From positions 1 to 64,000 of the forward strand of contig JAIXPD010000043.1 of the NCBI GenBank assembly GCA_027486405.1: a DNA stretch of 64,000 bases. Direction: 5' to 3'. Below, in pieces: positions 28,454 through 38,895 of this stretch (its first letter is position 1; the number at the start of each line of letters is the position of its first letter). A model generated the notes under the pieces. It made no database searches. It was given only the letters and a program-made list of their open reading frames with translations, and had not been told where the DNA came from. Both the position numbers and the translations under genes were made by a program. Origin of the DNA: Azospirillum sp. GTDB lineage: Bacteria; Pseudomonadota; Alphaproteobacteria; Azospirillales; Azospirillaceae.

Positions 28454-29395
28454 TTACCAGTCGAACGCCGCGACCGTCCGGCGGCGGCCCACCGAATAGG
28501 CGTCGGCGATCAGATGCAGCGGGGCGGCGTCCACATCGCTGGCGTTGCGGTCGATCAGATCGCGGAAACGGCGGTAGATCCGGCGGTATTCGGTGTCGGG
28601 TTCGGACACCGTCACCACCCCATTCACCGCCAGAACGGTCCCGCCGCGCGTCAGATCCAGACGACGGCCGTCCACCATCTCGATGGCGATGCTCCAGGTC
28701 TGTTCCCCTTCCTGGAGGAAATCGAAATGCGCCGTCACCGGGCCACGGATGGCGTCCGACGCCGGGCGGAACGCCAGCCGCGCTTCGATCGGGGTGTCGC
28801 GGTTTTCCGGGACCAGCAGGTCGGCGGCCTGGACAAAGATGCGGGTCGGCAGGATGCGGGTCAGGATCGACAGGGCGTTGATGCCCGGATCGAACACGCC
28901 GAACCCACCCGCCGCGAAGATCCAATCCTGGCCGGGATGCCAGCGCCGCACATCCTCGCGCCACGTCACCGCAACCGACTGGACACCACCGGCGGCCAGC
29001 AGGTCGCGCGCCGCGTCCACGGCGGGGTTGAACTGGGAATGCCAGGTGGCGAACAGGCAACGGTCGGCGCGCGTGGCCTCGTCCACCAGATCGTGCAGCT
29101 CCGACACGGTGGCCGCCGGGGGCTTTTCGATCAGCGTGTGCTTGCCCGCCCGCAGGGCTTCCACCGTCAGGGCGTGGCGGACGCTGGGCGGGGTGCAGAG
29201 CGCCACGGCGTCGAGCGTCGGGAAGGCCGCGAACATCTCCGCCTGGGTGGCGAAGGTCGGCAGGCCGGGCACGGCGGCCCCCGAGGTGCTGACCAGCGCG
29301 ACCAGATCGAACAGGTCGGTTTCGGCGATGGAGGGCAGATGCTGGTCGCGCGCGATCTTGCCCACGCCGACAAGCCCGAGGGTCGGTTTGCTCAT
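28454..29395 (-). CDS. Gfo/Idh/MocA-family sugar 1-dehydrogenase (L-arabinose/D-galactose)
   Basis: This 313-residue NAD(P) oxidoreductase matches the Azospirillum L-arabinose 1-dehydrogenase/D-galactose 1-dehydrogenase group. It has the Rossmann motif [36 protein letters not shown], the catalytic EKPPAAT motif and [14 protein letters not shown]. It oxidises the pyranose at C1 to the lactone, the entry step of the oxidative pathway whose lactonase is at 5375-6274. It lies 75 bases downstream of the sugar ABC permease and just upstream of a chemoreceptor gene. Confidence 0.88.
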   Translation of the reverse strand: MSKPTLGLVGVGKIARDQHLPSIAETDLFDLVALVSTSGAAVPGLPTFATQAEMFAAFPTLDAVALCTPPSVRHALTVEALRAGKHTLIEKPPAATVSELHDLVDEATRADRCLFATWHSQFNPAVDAARDLLAAGGVQSVAVTWREDVRRWHPGQDWIFAAGGFGVFDPGINALSILTRILPTRIFVQAADLLVPENRDTPIEARLAFRPASDAIRGPVTAHFDFLQEGEQTWSIAIEMVDGRRLDLTRGGTVLAVNGVVTVSEPDTEYRRIYRRFRDLIDRNASDVDAAPLHLIADAYSVGRRRTVAAFDW

Positions 29396-29469
29396 GATGA
29401 CCTATTCCAATGCACGCGGTGGGAAGCCGATGGGGGGCAGGCCTGCCGCCCCCGCCGCTGGGGCGCGGC

Positions 29470-30666
29470 TTACGACTTGCCCTTGTTGTAGACGTCGAAG
29501 AACACGGCGGCGAGCAGGACCAAACCCTTGATGACCTGCTGCCAGTCGATGCCGATGCCGATGATCGACATGCCGTTGTTCATCACACCCATGATGAAGG
29601 CCCCGATCACCGCCCCCGTCACCTTGCCGACGCCGCCGGAGGCCGAGGCCCCGCCGATGAAACAGGCGGCGATCACGTCCAGCTCGAAGGACACGCCCGC
29701 CTTGGGGGTCGCGGTGTTCAGCCGGGCGGCGAAGATCAGACCGGCCAGCGCGGCCAGAACGCCCATGTTGACGAAGGTGTAGAAGCTGAGACGGCGGGTG
29801 TCGATGCCCGACAGCTTGGCCGCCTTCTCGTTGCCGCCCAGCGCGTAGATGCGCCGCCCGATCGTCGTGTCGCGGGTGATGAAGGCGTACAGCCCGATCA
29901 GCACGACCATGATGATGAGGACGTTCGGCAGCCCCTTGTAGGTCGCCAGCAGCGACCCGATGTAGGCCATCACCGCGAAGAAGGTGATGTTCTTGCCGAT
30001 GAACAGCGCCAACGGTTCCTGTTCGATGGCGAAACGGTGGCGGCGGATGCGGGCGGCGACGTTCAGCCCGACCAGGATCAGCGGCGTGGCCACGCACAGC
30101 AGCAGCGTCGTCAGGTGATAGCCTTCCATCGCGAAGACATCCGGGATGAACCCGGAGCTGAGGCGCTGGAACTCCACCGGGAAGGGACCGATCGACTGAC
30201 CGGCCAGCAGGGCCAGGCTGAGTCCACGGAAGACCAGCATGCCCGCCAGCGTCACGATGAAGGACGGGATGCGGAAATAGGCCACCCAATAGCCTTGCGC
30301 GGCCCCAATGGCCGCACCGGCCAGCAGGCAGATGATGGTCGTGGGGATGAAATGCAGGTTGTACTGCACCATCAGGATGGCGGCGAGCGCGCCGATGAAA
30401 CCGACGATTGAACCGACCGACAGGTCGATGTGACCGGCGACGATGACCAGCAGCATGCCCAACGCCATGATGACGATGTAGCTGTTCTGAAGCACCAGAT
30501 TGGTCAGGTTCAGCGGCCGCAGCAGCGTGCCGTCGGTCATGTATTGGAAAAAGGCGACGATGGCCAGCAGCGAGATCAGCATGCCGTAATCGCGCAGGTG
30601 GCTTTTGACGAAATGCGCCATCGAGGCCTTTTTGGCCGGAGCCGGCATGTTGAGTTCAGCGCTCAT
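29470..30666 (-). CDS. gguB: Sugar ABC transporter permease GguB (multiple-monosaccharide type)
   Basis: This 398-residue permease has about ten to twelve hydrophobic helices and the AraH/RbsC-type signature region ([50 protein letters not shown]). It forms the membrane channel for sugars delivered by ChvE and energised by GguA. Its ATG overlaps the gguA stop by four bases (ATGA at 30666-30663), so the two are coupled. The long N-terminal region (residues 20-60, [19 protein letters not shown]) is typical of this subfamily. Confidence 0.93.
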   Translation of the reverse strand: MSAELNMPAPAKKASMAHFVKSHLRDYGMLISLLAIVAFFQYMTDGTLLRPLNLTNLVLQNSYIVIMALGMLLVIVAGHIDLSVGSIVGFIGALAAILMVQYNLHFIPTTIICLLAGAAIGAAQGYWVAYFRIPSFIVTLAGMLVFRGLSLALLAGQSIGPFPVEFQRLSSGFIPDVFAMEGYHLTTLLLCVATPLILVGLNVAARIRRHRFAIEQEPLALFIGKNITFFAVMAYIGSLLATYKGLPNVLIIMVVLIGLYAFITRDTTIGRRIYALGGNEKAAKLSGIDTRRLSFYTFVNMGVLAALAGLIFAARLNTATPKAGVSFELDVIAACFIGGASASGGVGKVTGAVIGAFIMGVMNNGMSIIGIGIDWQQVIKGLVLLAAVFFDVYNKGKS

Positions 30667-32228
30667 TGCGTCATCTCCCGAGACCGCGTGCTGTGGGAGG
30701 TCCTGCCCGTCGAGGACATGATGGCCTCCATGATCTTTTCCTGGCTGGCCCCGGCGGCGGGCATTTCCGCGACCATGGCCCCTTCGTTCATCACGTAAAT
30801 CCGGTCGGCGATGCCCAGCAGTTCGGGCATTTCCGAGGAAATCAGGATGACGCCGCGCCCTTCGGCGACCAGCTGGTTGACGATGGTGTAGATTTCATAC
30901 TTCGCGCCGACGTCGATGCCCCGCGTCGGCTCGTCCAGGATCAGCACCTGCGGGTCGGAGAACAGCCATTTGCTGAGCACGACCTTTTGCTGGTTGCCGC
31001 CCGACAAATTGACGGTTTCCTGGAACACGCTGGAGCAGCGGATGCGCAGGCGCTTCCGGTACTCGTTGGCGATCTCGATCTCGCGTTCGTGATGGATCAC
31101 GCCGTTTTTCGACACGCCGGTCAGGTTGGCGAGCGAAATGTTGTGGCGGATGTCGTTGTCGAGCACGAGGCCGTAATGCTTGCGGTCTTCGGTGGCGTAG
31201 GCCAGACCGCTCTGCATCGCCCGCCGGATGGTGGAGACGTCGATCTCCCGCCCGTTGAGATAGGCCGAGCCGCTGATGTTCTGGCCATAGGAGCCGCCGA
31301 ACAGACTCATGGCGAATTCGGTGCGCCCGGCCCCCATCAGACCGGCGATGCCCACCACCTCGCCCCGGCGGACGGTGATGTTCACGTCCTTGACGACGCG
31401 GCGACCGGCGTGGATCGGGTGATCGGCGTTCCAGCCCTTCACCTCAAGCAGCAATTCGCCCGGCGTGGTGGTGCGCTTGGGGTAGCGGTCGGCGATCTCG
31501 CGCCCGACCATGCCCTTGATGATGCGGTCCTGGCTGATCGGTTCGTCGCGGCAATCCAGCGTTTCCACGGTCGAGCCGTCGCGCAGGATGGTGACGCGGT
31601 CGGCGACCTTGGCGATCTCGTTCAGCTTGTGCGAAATCAGGATCGACGTGATGCCCCGCGCCTTGAACTCCAGCAGCAGCCGCAGCAGGGCGTCGCTGTC
31701 GCTTTCGTTCAGGCTGGCGGTCGGCTCGTCGAGGATGAGGAGCTTGACCTCTTTGGACAGCGCCTTGGCGATCTCCACCAGCTGCTGCTTGCCCACGCCG
31801 ATGTTGGTGATGAGCGTTTCCGGCGAGTCCTGAAGCCCGACCATGCGCAGCAGTTCGCGCGCCCGGACGGTGGCCGCCGACCAGTCGATGACGCCCTTGG
31901 TCGCCTGCTCGTTGCCGAGAAACAGATTCTCGGTGATCGACAGCAGGGGAACCAGCGCCAATTCCTGGTGAATGATGATGATGCCCAGCTTTTCGCTGTC
32001 GTGGATGCCGCGAAACGCGACCTCCTGATCTTGGAAGCGGATTTCGCCGCTGTAGGACCCGTGCGGGTAGACCCCGCTCAACACCTTCATCAAGGTGGAT
32101 TTGCCGGCCCCATTTTCGCCGATCAGGGCGTGGATTTCGCCTTCGCGCACCGACAGATTGACGTTGTCGAGGGCCTTGACCCCCGGAAACGTCTTGGTGA
32201 TGCCGCGCATTTCGAGAAGTGGTTTCAT
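30663..32228 (-). CDS. gguA: Sugar ABC transporter ATP-binding protein GguA (multiple-monosaccharide type)
   Basis: This 521-residue protein has two ABC domains, as in AraG/RbsA/MglA. The first has Walker [13 protein letters not shown], signature [14 protein letters not shown] and Walker [11 protein letters not shown]. The second has a degenerate Walker A (GLMGAGRTE), the intact signature LSGGNQQKV and Walker [13 protein letters not shown]. It powers import of L-arabinose/D-galactose-type sugars with GguB and ChvE. It lies 94 bases downstream of chvE, a usual distance for an attenuating gap after a highly expressed binding protein. Confidence 0.95.
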   Translation of the reverse strand: MKPLLEMRGITKTFPGVKALDNVNLSVREGEIHALIGENGAGKSTLMKVLSGVYPHGSYSGEIRFQDQEVAFRGIHDSEKLGIIIIHQELALVPLLSITENLFLGNEQATKGVIDWSAATVRARELLRMVGLQDSPETLITNIGVGKQQLVEIAKALSKEVKLLILDEPTASLNESDSDALLRLLLEFKARGITSILISHKLNEIAKVADRVTILRDGSTVETLDCRDEPISQDRIIKGMVGREIADRYPKRTTTPGELLLEVKGWNADHPIHAGRRVVKDVNITVRRGEVVGIAGLMGAGRTEFAMSLFGGSYGQNISGSAYLNGREIDVSTIRRAMQSGLAYATEDRKHYGLVLDNDIRHNISLANLTGVSKNGVIHHEREIEIANEYRKRLRIRCSSVFQETVNLSGGNQQKVVLSKWLFSDPQVLILDEPTRGIDVGAKYEIYTIVNQLVAEGRGVILISSEMPELLGIADRIYVMNEGAMVAEMPAAGASQEKIMEAIMSSTGRTSHSTRSREMTQ

Positions 32229-32322
32229 CGGATGACCTTGATCCGGCGGGTGTGTGCCGACCCGGCGTTCAACAGCGGAGCGGCGGGGGCGCGCCCGGTG
32301 GACACGCCCCCGCCCCCGTCAC

Positions 32323-33399
32323 TCAGCGAATCTGGCTTTCCTTGTAGTAGCCGCCGTCCACCAGAACCTGCTTCCAGTTGGACGCGTCAACCGACACCGG
32401 CTTCAGCAGATAGGCCGGGACGACCTTCTTGCCGTTGTCGTAGGTCTTGGTGTCGTTGATTTCCGGGGTGCCACCAGCCAGCAGGGCGTCGACCATGCCG
32501 ACCGTGACCTTGGCCAGCTCACGGGTGTCCTTGTAGACGGTGGAGCGCTGCTCACCGGCCAGGATCGACTTGACCGACGGGATTTCGGCGTCCTGGCCCG
32601 TGACCACCGGCATCGGCAGCGACGGCGTGCCGTAGCCGACACCCTTCAGCGAGGAGATGATGCCGATGCTCAGGCCGTCATAGGGCGACAGGACGGCGTC
32701 CACGCGGGCCTTGGTATAGTAGGCGCTCAGCAGGTTGTCCATGCGGGCCTGGGCGACGGCACCGTCCCACCGCAGGGTGGCGACCTTGTCCATGCCCATC
32801 TGGCCGCTGCCGACCTTCAGCTTGCCGCTGTCGATGTAGGGCTTCAGGACCGACATGGCCCCGTTGTAGAAGAAGAAGGCGTTGTTGTCGTCGGCCGAGC
32901 CGCCGAACAGCTCGATGTTGAACGGACCCTTGCCCTCCTTCAGGCCCAGCGCCTTTTCAATGTAGGAGGCCTGGAGAACGCCGACCTGGAAGTTGTCGAA
33001 GGTGGCGTAATAGCTGACATCGGCCGAGCCACGGATCAGGCGGTCATAGGCGATGACCTTGATGCCCTTTTCCGCCGCCTTGTGCAGAACGTCGGTCAGG
33101 GTGGTCCCGTCGATGGCGGCGATCACCAGAACCTTGACGTTCTTCGTCACCATGTTCTCGATCTGGGCGAGCTGGTTGGGAATGTCGTCATCGGCGTATT
33201 GCAGATCGGTCTTGTAACCCTTGGCCTGGGCCGACTTGACCATGTTGTTGCCGTCGTCGATCCAACGCGCCGACGATTTGGTCGGCATCGAAATGCCGAT
33301 GGTCCCCTTGTCCTGCGCCGACGCGGGCGCGACGAAGGGGGCGGCGAGCGCAAACAGACCAACGGCGACGCCGGCCAATGCGGACGTGAACGACTTCAT
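32323..33399 (-). CDS. chvE: Periplasmic sugar-binding protein ChvE/SbpA
   Basis: This 358-residue protein has a signal peptide ([19 protein letters not shown] with cleavage after ASA) and a Peripla_BP_4-type mature domain: [56 protein letters not shown] and [14 protein letters not shown]. This matches Agrobacterium ChvE and Azospirillum SbpA, which bind L-arabinose, D-galactose, D-fucose and related sugars for uptake and chemotaxis. ATG 33399 has GGGAGGAAG 8 bases upstream. It heads the operon chvE-gguA-gguB-sugar dehydrogenase-MCP-dehydratase. Confidence 0.94.
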   Translation of the reverse strand: MKSFTSALAGVAVGLFALAAPFVAPASAQDKGTIGISMPTKSSARWIDDGNNMVKSAQAKGYKTDLQYADDDIPNQLAQIENMVTKNVKVLVIAAIDGTTLTDVLHKAAEKGIKVIAYDRLIRGSADVSYYATFDNFQVGVLQASYIEKALGLKEGKGPFNIELFGGSADDNNAFFFYNGAMSVLKPYIDSGKLKVGSGQMGMDKVATLRWDGAVAQARMDNLLSAYYTKARVDAVLSPYDGLSIGIISSLKGVGYGTPSLPMPVVTGQDAEIPSVKSILAGEQRSTVYKDTRELAKVTVGMVDALLAGGTPEINDTKTYDNGKKVVPAYLLKPVSVDASNWKQVLVDGGYYKESQIR

Positions 33400-33530
33400 C
33401 AGATTCTTCCTCCCAGTTGCATGACGCCTCTCGCCGAAGGAGAGGGGGGATGGACCCATGTCAAAACCGCCGTCCCGGCACCCGATTGATGATCGGACGG
33501 ACTGTCCGTTGAGCGCCGGATTGTCGCCGT

Positions 33531-33559
33531 AGATTCGATGGGTTTGAGATAACTGTCAA
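33531..33559 (-). promoter_or_regulatory. Candidate chvE promoter in the 409-base gap 33400-33808
   Basis: On the minus strand a consensus -35 TTGACA (33559-33554) is followed after 17 bases by GAATCT (33536-33531), a weak -10, which suggests that an activator is needed. Directly upstream ATACGC-ATTTGACA resembles the sequence overlapping the gbpR -35. The rest of the 409-base gap holds the ETF-QO terminator (33749-33780), the GATATCGATT pair (33580-33601), a CGCAATTGCG palindrome (33724-33733) and about 130 bases of untranslated leader. I see no convincing gene in it. Confidence 0.5.
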
Positions 33560-33579
33560 ATGCGTATATTGCTTTTTTC

Positions 33580-33601
33580 GATATCGATTTTGATATCGAT
33601 T
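33580..33601. repeat. Direct repeat GATATCGATT upstream of chvE
   Basis: GATATCGATT occurs at 33580-33589 and 33592-33601, with a 12-base period, about one helical turn. Each copy contains overlapping palindromes (GATATC, ATCGAT). It lies just upstream of the candidate chvE -35 region in unusually AT-rich DNA. This placement suits a protein-binding or bent-DNA element, but no known operator is recognised. Confidence 0.5.
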
Positions 33602-33748
33602 GCCCGCCAGGACCGGATGAAACCTCCCCTTGAAAGGTTTGCTTGTCCAACCAACAAGATACGCGACAAAAACGCCCTGGCAAGCGTTCCCATGCGCAAA
33701 CGCTCACACCCGCCGCAACGCCGCGCAATTGCGGCTGACCCTGAATGA

Positions 33749-33780
33749 AAAACGGCGGATGGTCGCCCATCCGCCGTTTT
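33749..33780 (-). terminator. Rho-independent terminator after ETF-QO gene
   Basis: A 14-bp perfect stem (33749-33762 with 33767-33780, 4-base loop) carries an A run on one side and a T run on the other. Read on the minus strand it ends in CCGCCGTTTTT and lies 29 bases beyond the ETF-QO stop. The A/T flanks make it potentially bidirectional. Confidence 0.85.
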
Positions 33781-33808
33781 CTCGTCGGTTCCGCCGCGAA
33801 TCCGGGGG

Positions 33809-35455
33809 TTACATGCCGCCGGGGTAGTTCGGGCCGCCGCTGCCTTCCGGGACCACCCAATGGATGTTCTGGGTCGGATCCTTGATGTCGCAGGTCTTGC
33901 AGTGCAGGCAGTTCTGCGCGTTGATCTGCAAGCGCGGGTTGGTGCTGTCCTCGTTGCGGACGATCTCATAGACGCCCGCCGGGCAATAGCGGGTTTCCGG
34001 CGCGTCGTAGAGCGCCAGATTGACGCTGATCGGCACCGCCGCATCCTTCAGCGTCAGGTGTGCGGGCTGGTTTTCCTCGTGGTTGGTGTTGGACAGATAG
34101 ACCGACGACAACCGGTCGAAGCTGACCTTCCCATCGGGCTTGGGGTAGGCGATCTTGGGCGCGTCGCTGGCGCGGACCAGGGCGGTGTGATCGGCGTGGT
34201 GCTTGAGCGTCCACGGGGCCTTGCCCTTGGTGACGGTTTCGAACCCGGCGTTGATCAGGCCGAACCACAGCCCCTTTTGGAAGCCCGGGCGGATGTTGCG
34301 CACCGCTTCCAGTTCCGGCCAGACCCAGGATTGCTTCAGGCGTTCGGGGTATTCCGTCACCTCGCGCCCGCTGGCCCCGTTGGTCAGATGGTCGAACACC
34401 GCTTCGGCGGCAACCATGCCGGACTTCATCGCCGTGTGGTTGCCCTTGATCTTGGGCACGTTCAGGAAGCCCGCCGAGTCGCCGATGATGACGCCGCCGG
34501 GGAAGGTCAGCTTCGGGATCGACTGGAAACCACCCTCGCTGAGCGCGCGCGCGCCATAGGACAGGCGGCGGCCACCCTCGAAGGTCGGGCGGATCGCCGG
34601 GTGGGTCTTGTAGCGCTGGAACTCTTCGAACGGGCTGAGATGCGGGTTGGCGTAATCCAGGCCGACGACGAAGCCGACCGACACCAGATTGCCGTCCATG
34701 TGATAGAGCCACGAGCCGCCATAGGTCTTCGTGTCCATCGGCCAACCGATGGTGTGGACGATCAGGCCGGGCTTGGACTTGGCCGGGTCGATCTCCCACA
34801 ATTCCTTGATGCCCAGGCCGTAGGTCTGGTGATCGCAATCACGGCGCAGATCGAATTTTTCGAACAGGGTCTTGGTCAGCGACCCCCGGCAGCCTTCGGC
34901 GAAGATGGTCTGCTTGGCGTGCAGCTCCATGCCCGGCGTGTAGTTGCCGGTCATCGCGCCATCCTTGCCGATGCCCATGTCGCCGGTGGCCACGCCCTTG
35001 ACCGCGCCGGTCTCGTCGTACAGCACCTCGGCGGCGGCGAAGCCGGGGTAGATCTCCACCCCCAGCTCTTCGGCCTGGGTGGCCAGCCAGCGCGCCAGAT
35101 TGCCCAGCGAGATGATGTAATTGCCGTGATTGTGCATCTGCGGCGGGGTGATCGGCGACTTGAACGCTTTCGTCTCGGTCAGGAACAGGAAATGATCCTC
35201 CCGCGCCGGGGTGGTCAGGGGCGCGCCCTTTTCCTTCCAGTCGGGGATCAGCTCCGCCAGGGCGTGCGGTTCGAACACGGCACCGGAGAGCAGATGCGCC
35301 CCCACCTCCGAGCCTTTTTCGATGACGCAGACGCTGATGTCCTGCCCGGCTTCGGCGGCGCGCTGTCTCAGGCGGATCGCCGCGCTGAGACCGGCCGGCC
35401 CGGCGCCGACGATCAGGACATCATATTCCATGACTTCGCGCGGTTCGCGTTCCAT
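33809..35455 (-). CDS. Electron transfer flavoprotein-ubiquinone oxidoreductase
   Basis: This 548-residue membrane-associated protein passes electrons from ETF to ubiquinone. It has an N-terminal FAD motif ([19 protein letters not shown]), the quinone-binding and membrane-contact segments ([31 protein letters not shown]) and the C-terminal 4Fe-4S ligands in the order [17 protein letters not shown] plus a late Pro/Gly tail. It is the partner of the ETF whose alpha subunit ends at base 109 of this window. ATG 35455 is chosen on homology and the upstream GGGGGAG; the frame stays open for a further 407 codons without homology. Confidence 0.95.
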   Translation of the reverse strand: MEREPREVMEYDVLIVGAGPAGLSAAIRLRQRAAEAGQDISVCVIEKGSEVGAHLLSGAVFEPHALAELIPDWKEKGAPLTTPAREDHFLFLTETKAFKSPITPPQMHNHGNYIISLGNLARWLATQAEELGVEIYPGFAAAEVLYDETGAVKGVATGDMGIGKDGAMTGNYTPGMELHAKQTIFAEGCRGSLTKTLFEKFDLRRDCDHQTYGLGIKELWEIDPAKSKPGLIVHTIGWPMDTKTYGGSWLYHMDGNLVSVGFVVGLDYANPHLSPFEEFQRYKTHPAIRPTFEGGRRLSYGARALSEGGFQSIPKLTFPGGVIIGDSAGFLNVPKIKGNHTAMKSGMVAAEAVFDHLTNGASGREVTEYPERLKQSWVWPELEAVRNIRPGFQKGLWFGLINAGFETVTKGKAPWTLKHHADHTALVRASDAPKIAYPKPDGKVSFDRLSSVYLSNTNHEENQPAHLTLKDAAVPISVNLALYDAPETRYCPAGVYEIVRNEDSTNPRLQINAQNCLHCKTCDIKDPTQNIHWVVPEGSGGPNYPGGM

Positions 35456-35620
35456 GTCCTCAAACTCCCCCAGGCTTTTTGTTTTGGCGCTTGGTGCCGG
35501 TCGTGTGTCGGTCGTGGTCTCCCGCCTCTCCTGCGGGTCGCTGTTTGTAACACAGGATGCGCCGCAACCAAATCCGGCAAGGATCATGTAAGACCACACG
35601 ATCTGTGGTAAGGTCAAACG

Positions 35621-36535
35621 ATGATTGACGTATGCGACATCCTCGACGCGCTGCGTTGGCAGGCGGACATCGGCTGCGACGAAGCCATCGCCGACACCCC
35701 AACCGATTGGGCCAACTTGACCGCGCGCGCCCCGGCGCGCCCGGCGGCACCCCCTGGTCTGGCCCGGAGCGGCGGCGCGACTCGGGAAGGGGCAACGGCC
35801 TTCGGGGCGATGGCCGCCGGTCCCGCCACCGCCCGCCCGGCGGCCCCGCGCGCCACCTCCACCGTCAACGCCGACCAGCCGCTGGGGGCGAGCGAGGCGG
35901 GGTTGAGCGCGCGTGCCCGCGCCGCCGAGGCCCAAACGCTGGAGGAGTTGGAAGCCGCCCTGCGCGCCTTTGACGGCTGCCCGCTGAAGGCCACGGCGAT
36001 GAACACGGTGTTCGCCGACGGCAACCCACAGGCCCCGATCCTGCTGATCGGCGAGGCCCCCGGCGAGGACGAGGACCGGCAGGGCAAGCCCTTCGTCGGC
36101 GTCAGCGGCAAGCTGCTGGACCGCATGCTGGCCCAGATCGGCCTGGACCGCAACGCCGTGCGCATCACCAACATCCTGCCCTGGCGTCCCCCCGGCAACC
36201 GCAGCCCGACGGCGGCGGAAATCGCCGCCTGCCTGCCCTTCCTGGAACGCCATGTCGCCTTGGTGCGGCCCAAGCTGCTGGTGGCGTTGGGCGGGGTGTC
36301 GGCCAAGACCCTGCTGGACCGGACCGACGGCATCACCCGCCTGCGCGGCCAGTGGCGGGACTACCCGACTCCGCAGGGGGCCATCCCGCTGCTGCCGATG
36401 CTCCACCCCGCCTATCTGCTGCGCAACCCGATCTCCAAGCGCGAGGCGTGGCGCGACCTTCTGGCCCTGCGCCAAAGAATGAGCGAAGTTGGTATCGAGT
36501 ATTCGCAAGTAAAAAAGGATCGATCCGGGCTGTGA
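35621..36535 (+). CDS. Uracil-DNA glycosylase, family-4-like
   Basis: This 304-residue DNA repair protein removes uracil from DNA. The core (about 112-290) has motif [18 protein letters not shown] (144-160), the [11 protein letters not shown] segment (184-194) and motif [12 protein letters not shown] (260-270). Residues 30-105 are a low-complexity Ala/Pro/Arg linker. Classical family-4 enzymes hold a 4Fe-4S cluster with four cysteines; here only Cys120 and Cys204 are in place, while Phe117 and Trp188 occupy the other two. It is divergent from ETF-QO. ATG 35621 has AAGG 7 bases upstream. Confidence 0.88.
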   Translation: MIDVCDILDALRWQADIGCDEAIADTPTDWANLTARAPARPAAPPGLARSGGATREGATAFGAMAAGPATARPAAPRATSTVNADQPLGASEAGLSARARAAEAQTLEELEAALRAFDGCPLKATAMNTVFADGNPQAPILLIGEAPGEDEDRQGKPFVGVSGKLLDRMLAQIGLDRNAVRITNILPWRPPGNRSPTAAEIAACLPFLERHVALVRPKLLVALGGVSAKTLLDRTDGITRLRGQWRDYPTPQGAIPLLPMLHPAYLLRNPISKREAWRDLLALRQRMSEVGIEYSQVKKDRSGL

Positions 36536-36731
36536 CAAATTGTTGCCACGGTCGCAACGAAATTGGTCCGACGGCGTCCGTGGACGCGCCCGGACCGCCG
36601 ACTGTCCGGCGCTTCCCAACCACACCGCCACACCCGCCAAGCCGTTGTTTGGGAACGCGATTACCCGGACTGACACAAAGCGTGTGAATCCATTGCTTGC
36701 GGTTCCGACGGAACTGGAGTAAGTGGATCAA

Positions 36732-38834
36732 ATGCTCTGGAAATTGTGCAGTGCAGCAACACGGGCCGCGCACGCGGTCCCGCTGCGACGCCACCGTCTG
36801 GGCGCTGTGGGAATGACGGCGATGGCCGCCGTGCTTCTCGTTGGATTGGGGGATTCGTCCCCGGCCCGCGCCACCCTTTTGCTCGATGCCCCGGACGGGC
36901 AACGGATCGTCCCGGCACCGGTTGATGAACCCGCGCCTGAACCCGCGTCTGAACCCCGGCTGTTGGCCCGGGACGCGCAGGCGCGCGCCGTGCAGCTCAC
37001 CCAGGACGACGCCGACCGCTACACCCGCATTTTCGCCCTGCAGGACCACGCGGATTGGGCCGGGGCGGACGCCGAGATCGCCCAACTGAAGGACCGCCGC
37101 CTGCTGGGCTATGTCCTGCGTCAACGCTACCTGCACCCCGACCGCAAGGCCAGCTTCGACGAGCTGGCGCAATGGATGCAGAAACACGGCGACCTCGCCG
37201 GGGCCGACCGCGTCCACGCGCTGGCCCAGCGCCGCCAACCGGCGGGCGACCGCAGCCTGCGCCCGCCGCGCGGGGAGGACACCGTCCGTCTGACCGGCGC
37301 GCTGGAGCAGTTGGGCGGCCTGCGCACCGTGTCCGCCCGCGCCGATGCGGCGGGGGAGGAGGCCAACCCCACCGACGGGCCGGACGGCGTGTCCATCGCC
37401 CCGCGCAGCCGCACCGTGACGCGCCCGCGCGCCGACCGCATCGCGGTGGCGCGGGTGGATGATCTGGTCCGCGCCGGACGTTCCGGGGCGGCGCTGGCCC
37501 TGCTGGGGCAGGACGAGTTTTCGCGCAGCCTGGATTCGGCCCAGTACGACGCCGCCCGCGCCCGCATCGCCGCATCGCTCTTTTACAACGGCGAGGTGAC
37601 GCAGGCGTTGGCCCTCGCCTCGGCCAGCGCCGCCCGCTCGGGCGACGCCGTGCCGGAGGCGCATTGGATCGCCGGACTGGCCGCGTGGCGGCTGAAGCAG
37701 CACGACCGCGCCGCCCGCCATTTCGACGGGATGGCGGCGGCGGAGCCGTCCTCCCCCTGGTTGGCCGCCGCCGCCGATTACTGGGCCGCCCGCGCCCACA
37801 CCCGCCGGGGCCGCGCGGCGGAGGCGCTGGCCCATCTGACCGCCGCCGCCCGCTACCCCCACACCTTCTATGGCCTGCTGGCCCGCCAGGCGTTGGGCGG
37901 GGTGAACAGCCTGGATTGGCGCGGCCCCGACCTGACCGGGGCGCATCTGGCCGCACTCGCCCGCAAACCGGCGGGTGCCCGCGCCATCGCCCTGTTGCAG
38001 ACCGGACAACGCGATCTGGCCGAGTTGGAGTTGCAGCGCGTCCATCCGCAGGGCAACCCGCTGGTCGAACAGGCGCTGGTCAGTCTGGCCGACCGCGCCG
38101 GGCTGCCCACCCTGTCGCTGCGGCTGGGCAACGCCGTGGCCGGGCCGGACGGATCGGCCTACGCCGCCGCGCTCTACCCGCTGCCGCATTGGCGGCCGCG
38201 CGACGGGTTCACCCTGGATCCGGCCCTGGTCTTCGCCGTGATGCGGCAGGAATCGCGCTTCGATCCCCGGCTGGTCAGTTCCGCCGGGGCCACCGGCCTG
38301 ATGCAGATCCTGCCCAGCACCGCCCAGCACGTGCAGGAGCGCAACCCCGACCTGACCAACGCCGACGCCGACCGCACCGCCCTGGTCGATCCCGCCCGCA
38401 ACATGGAGCTGGGTCAACGCTATCTGGCTGAGTTGCTGGCGATGCCCGAGATCGGCGGCAACCTGTTCCTCGCCACCGCCGCCTACAACGCCGGACCGGG
38501 CACGCTGCTGCGCTGGCGGCGCGAGATGAGCGACGTCGCCGACCCGCTTCTGTTCATCGAAAGCCTTCCCTTCGCCGAGACCCGCGACTATGTGGAGAAG
38601 GTGATGGCGAATTACTGGATCTACCGCTTGCGGATGGGCCAGGACAGCGCCTCTCTGGCGGCGGTGGCCGCTGGCAAATGGCCGGTCTACGCCGCCCCGG
38701 CGGTGGCCGCCCTGTCGCCAGCGCTGACGTCGCCAGCGGTGCCGGTTCCAACCCCGGATCAGCGACCCGCCCCGGTCGTGGCCCCGGTGGTCGAGCAGGT
38801 CGCCGAACAATCCGCCGGCAGCCCGATCCATTGA
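36732..38834 (+). CDS. Soluble lytic murein transglycosylase (SLT domain)
   Basis: This roughly 700-residue periplasmic enzyme cleaves peptidoglycan glycan strands to form 1,6-anhydro ends. The N-terminus has basic residues and a hydrophobic segment (near 24-45) as a signal. A long alpha-helical superhelix region follows, and the SLT domain near 490-640 has the catalytic Glu in MRQESRFDP and the signatures GATGLMQILPSTAQ and ATAAYNAGPGT. A Pro/Val-rich tail closes the protein. I chose ATG 36732 (GGAG 12 bases upstream, GGA closer); GTG 36723 is possible. It is followed 61 bases later by moaB. Confidence 0.9.
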   Translation: MLWKLCSAATRAAHAVPLRRHRLGAVGMTAMAAVLLVGLGDSSPARATLLLDAPDGQRIVPAPVDEPAPEPASEPRLLARDAQARAVQLTQDDADRYTRIFALQDHADWAGADAEIAQLKDRRLLGYVLRQRYLHPDRKASFDELAQWMQKHGDLAGADRVHALAQRRQPAGDRSLRPPRGEDTVRLTGALEQLGGLRTVSARADAAGEEANPTDGPDGVSIAPRSRTVTRPRADRIAVARVDDLVRAGRSGAALALLGQDEFSRSLDSAQYDAARARIAASLFYNGEVTQALALASASAARSGDAVPEAHWIAGLAAWRLKQHDRAARHFDGMAAAEPSSPWLAAAADYWAARAHTRRGRAAEALAHLTAAARYPHTFYGLLARQALGGVNSLDWRGPDLTGAHLAALARKPAGARAIALLQTGQRDLAELELQRVHPQGNPLVEQALVSLADRAGLPTLSLRLGNAVAGPDGSAYAAALYPLPHWRPRDGFTLDPALVFAVMRQESRFDPRLVSSAGATGLMQILPSTAQHVQERNPDLTNADADRTALVDPARNMELGQRYLAELLAMPEIGGNLFLATAAYNAGPGTLLRWRREMSDVADPLLFIESLPFAETRDYVEKVMANYWIYRLRMGQDSASLAAVAAGKWPVYAAPAVAALSPALTSPAVPVPTPDQRPAPVVAPVVEQVAEQSAGSPIH

Positions 38835-38895
38835 GGAGGGGGCGGTCGGACGGTCGTCCAACCCCATGACCGCCATCCCCTGATCGGACCCCGTG

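Noticed and set aside
33560..33748. 62-codon ORF upstream of chvE
   Set aside because: It lies over the promoter and direct repeats, has AT-rich non-genomic codon use and no ribosome site.
35456..36676. 407-codon N-terminal extension of the ETF-QO frame
   Set aside because: The extension overlaps the uracil-DNA glycosylase gene in antisense and has no homology; ETF-QO homology starts at 35455.
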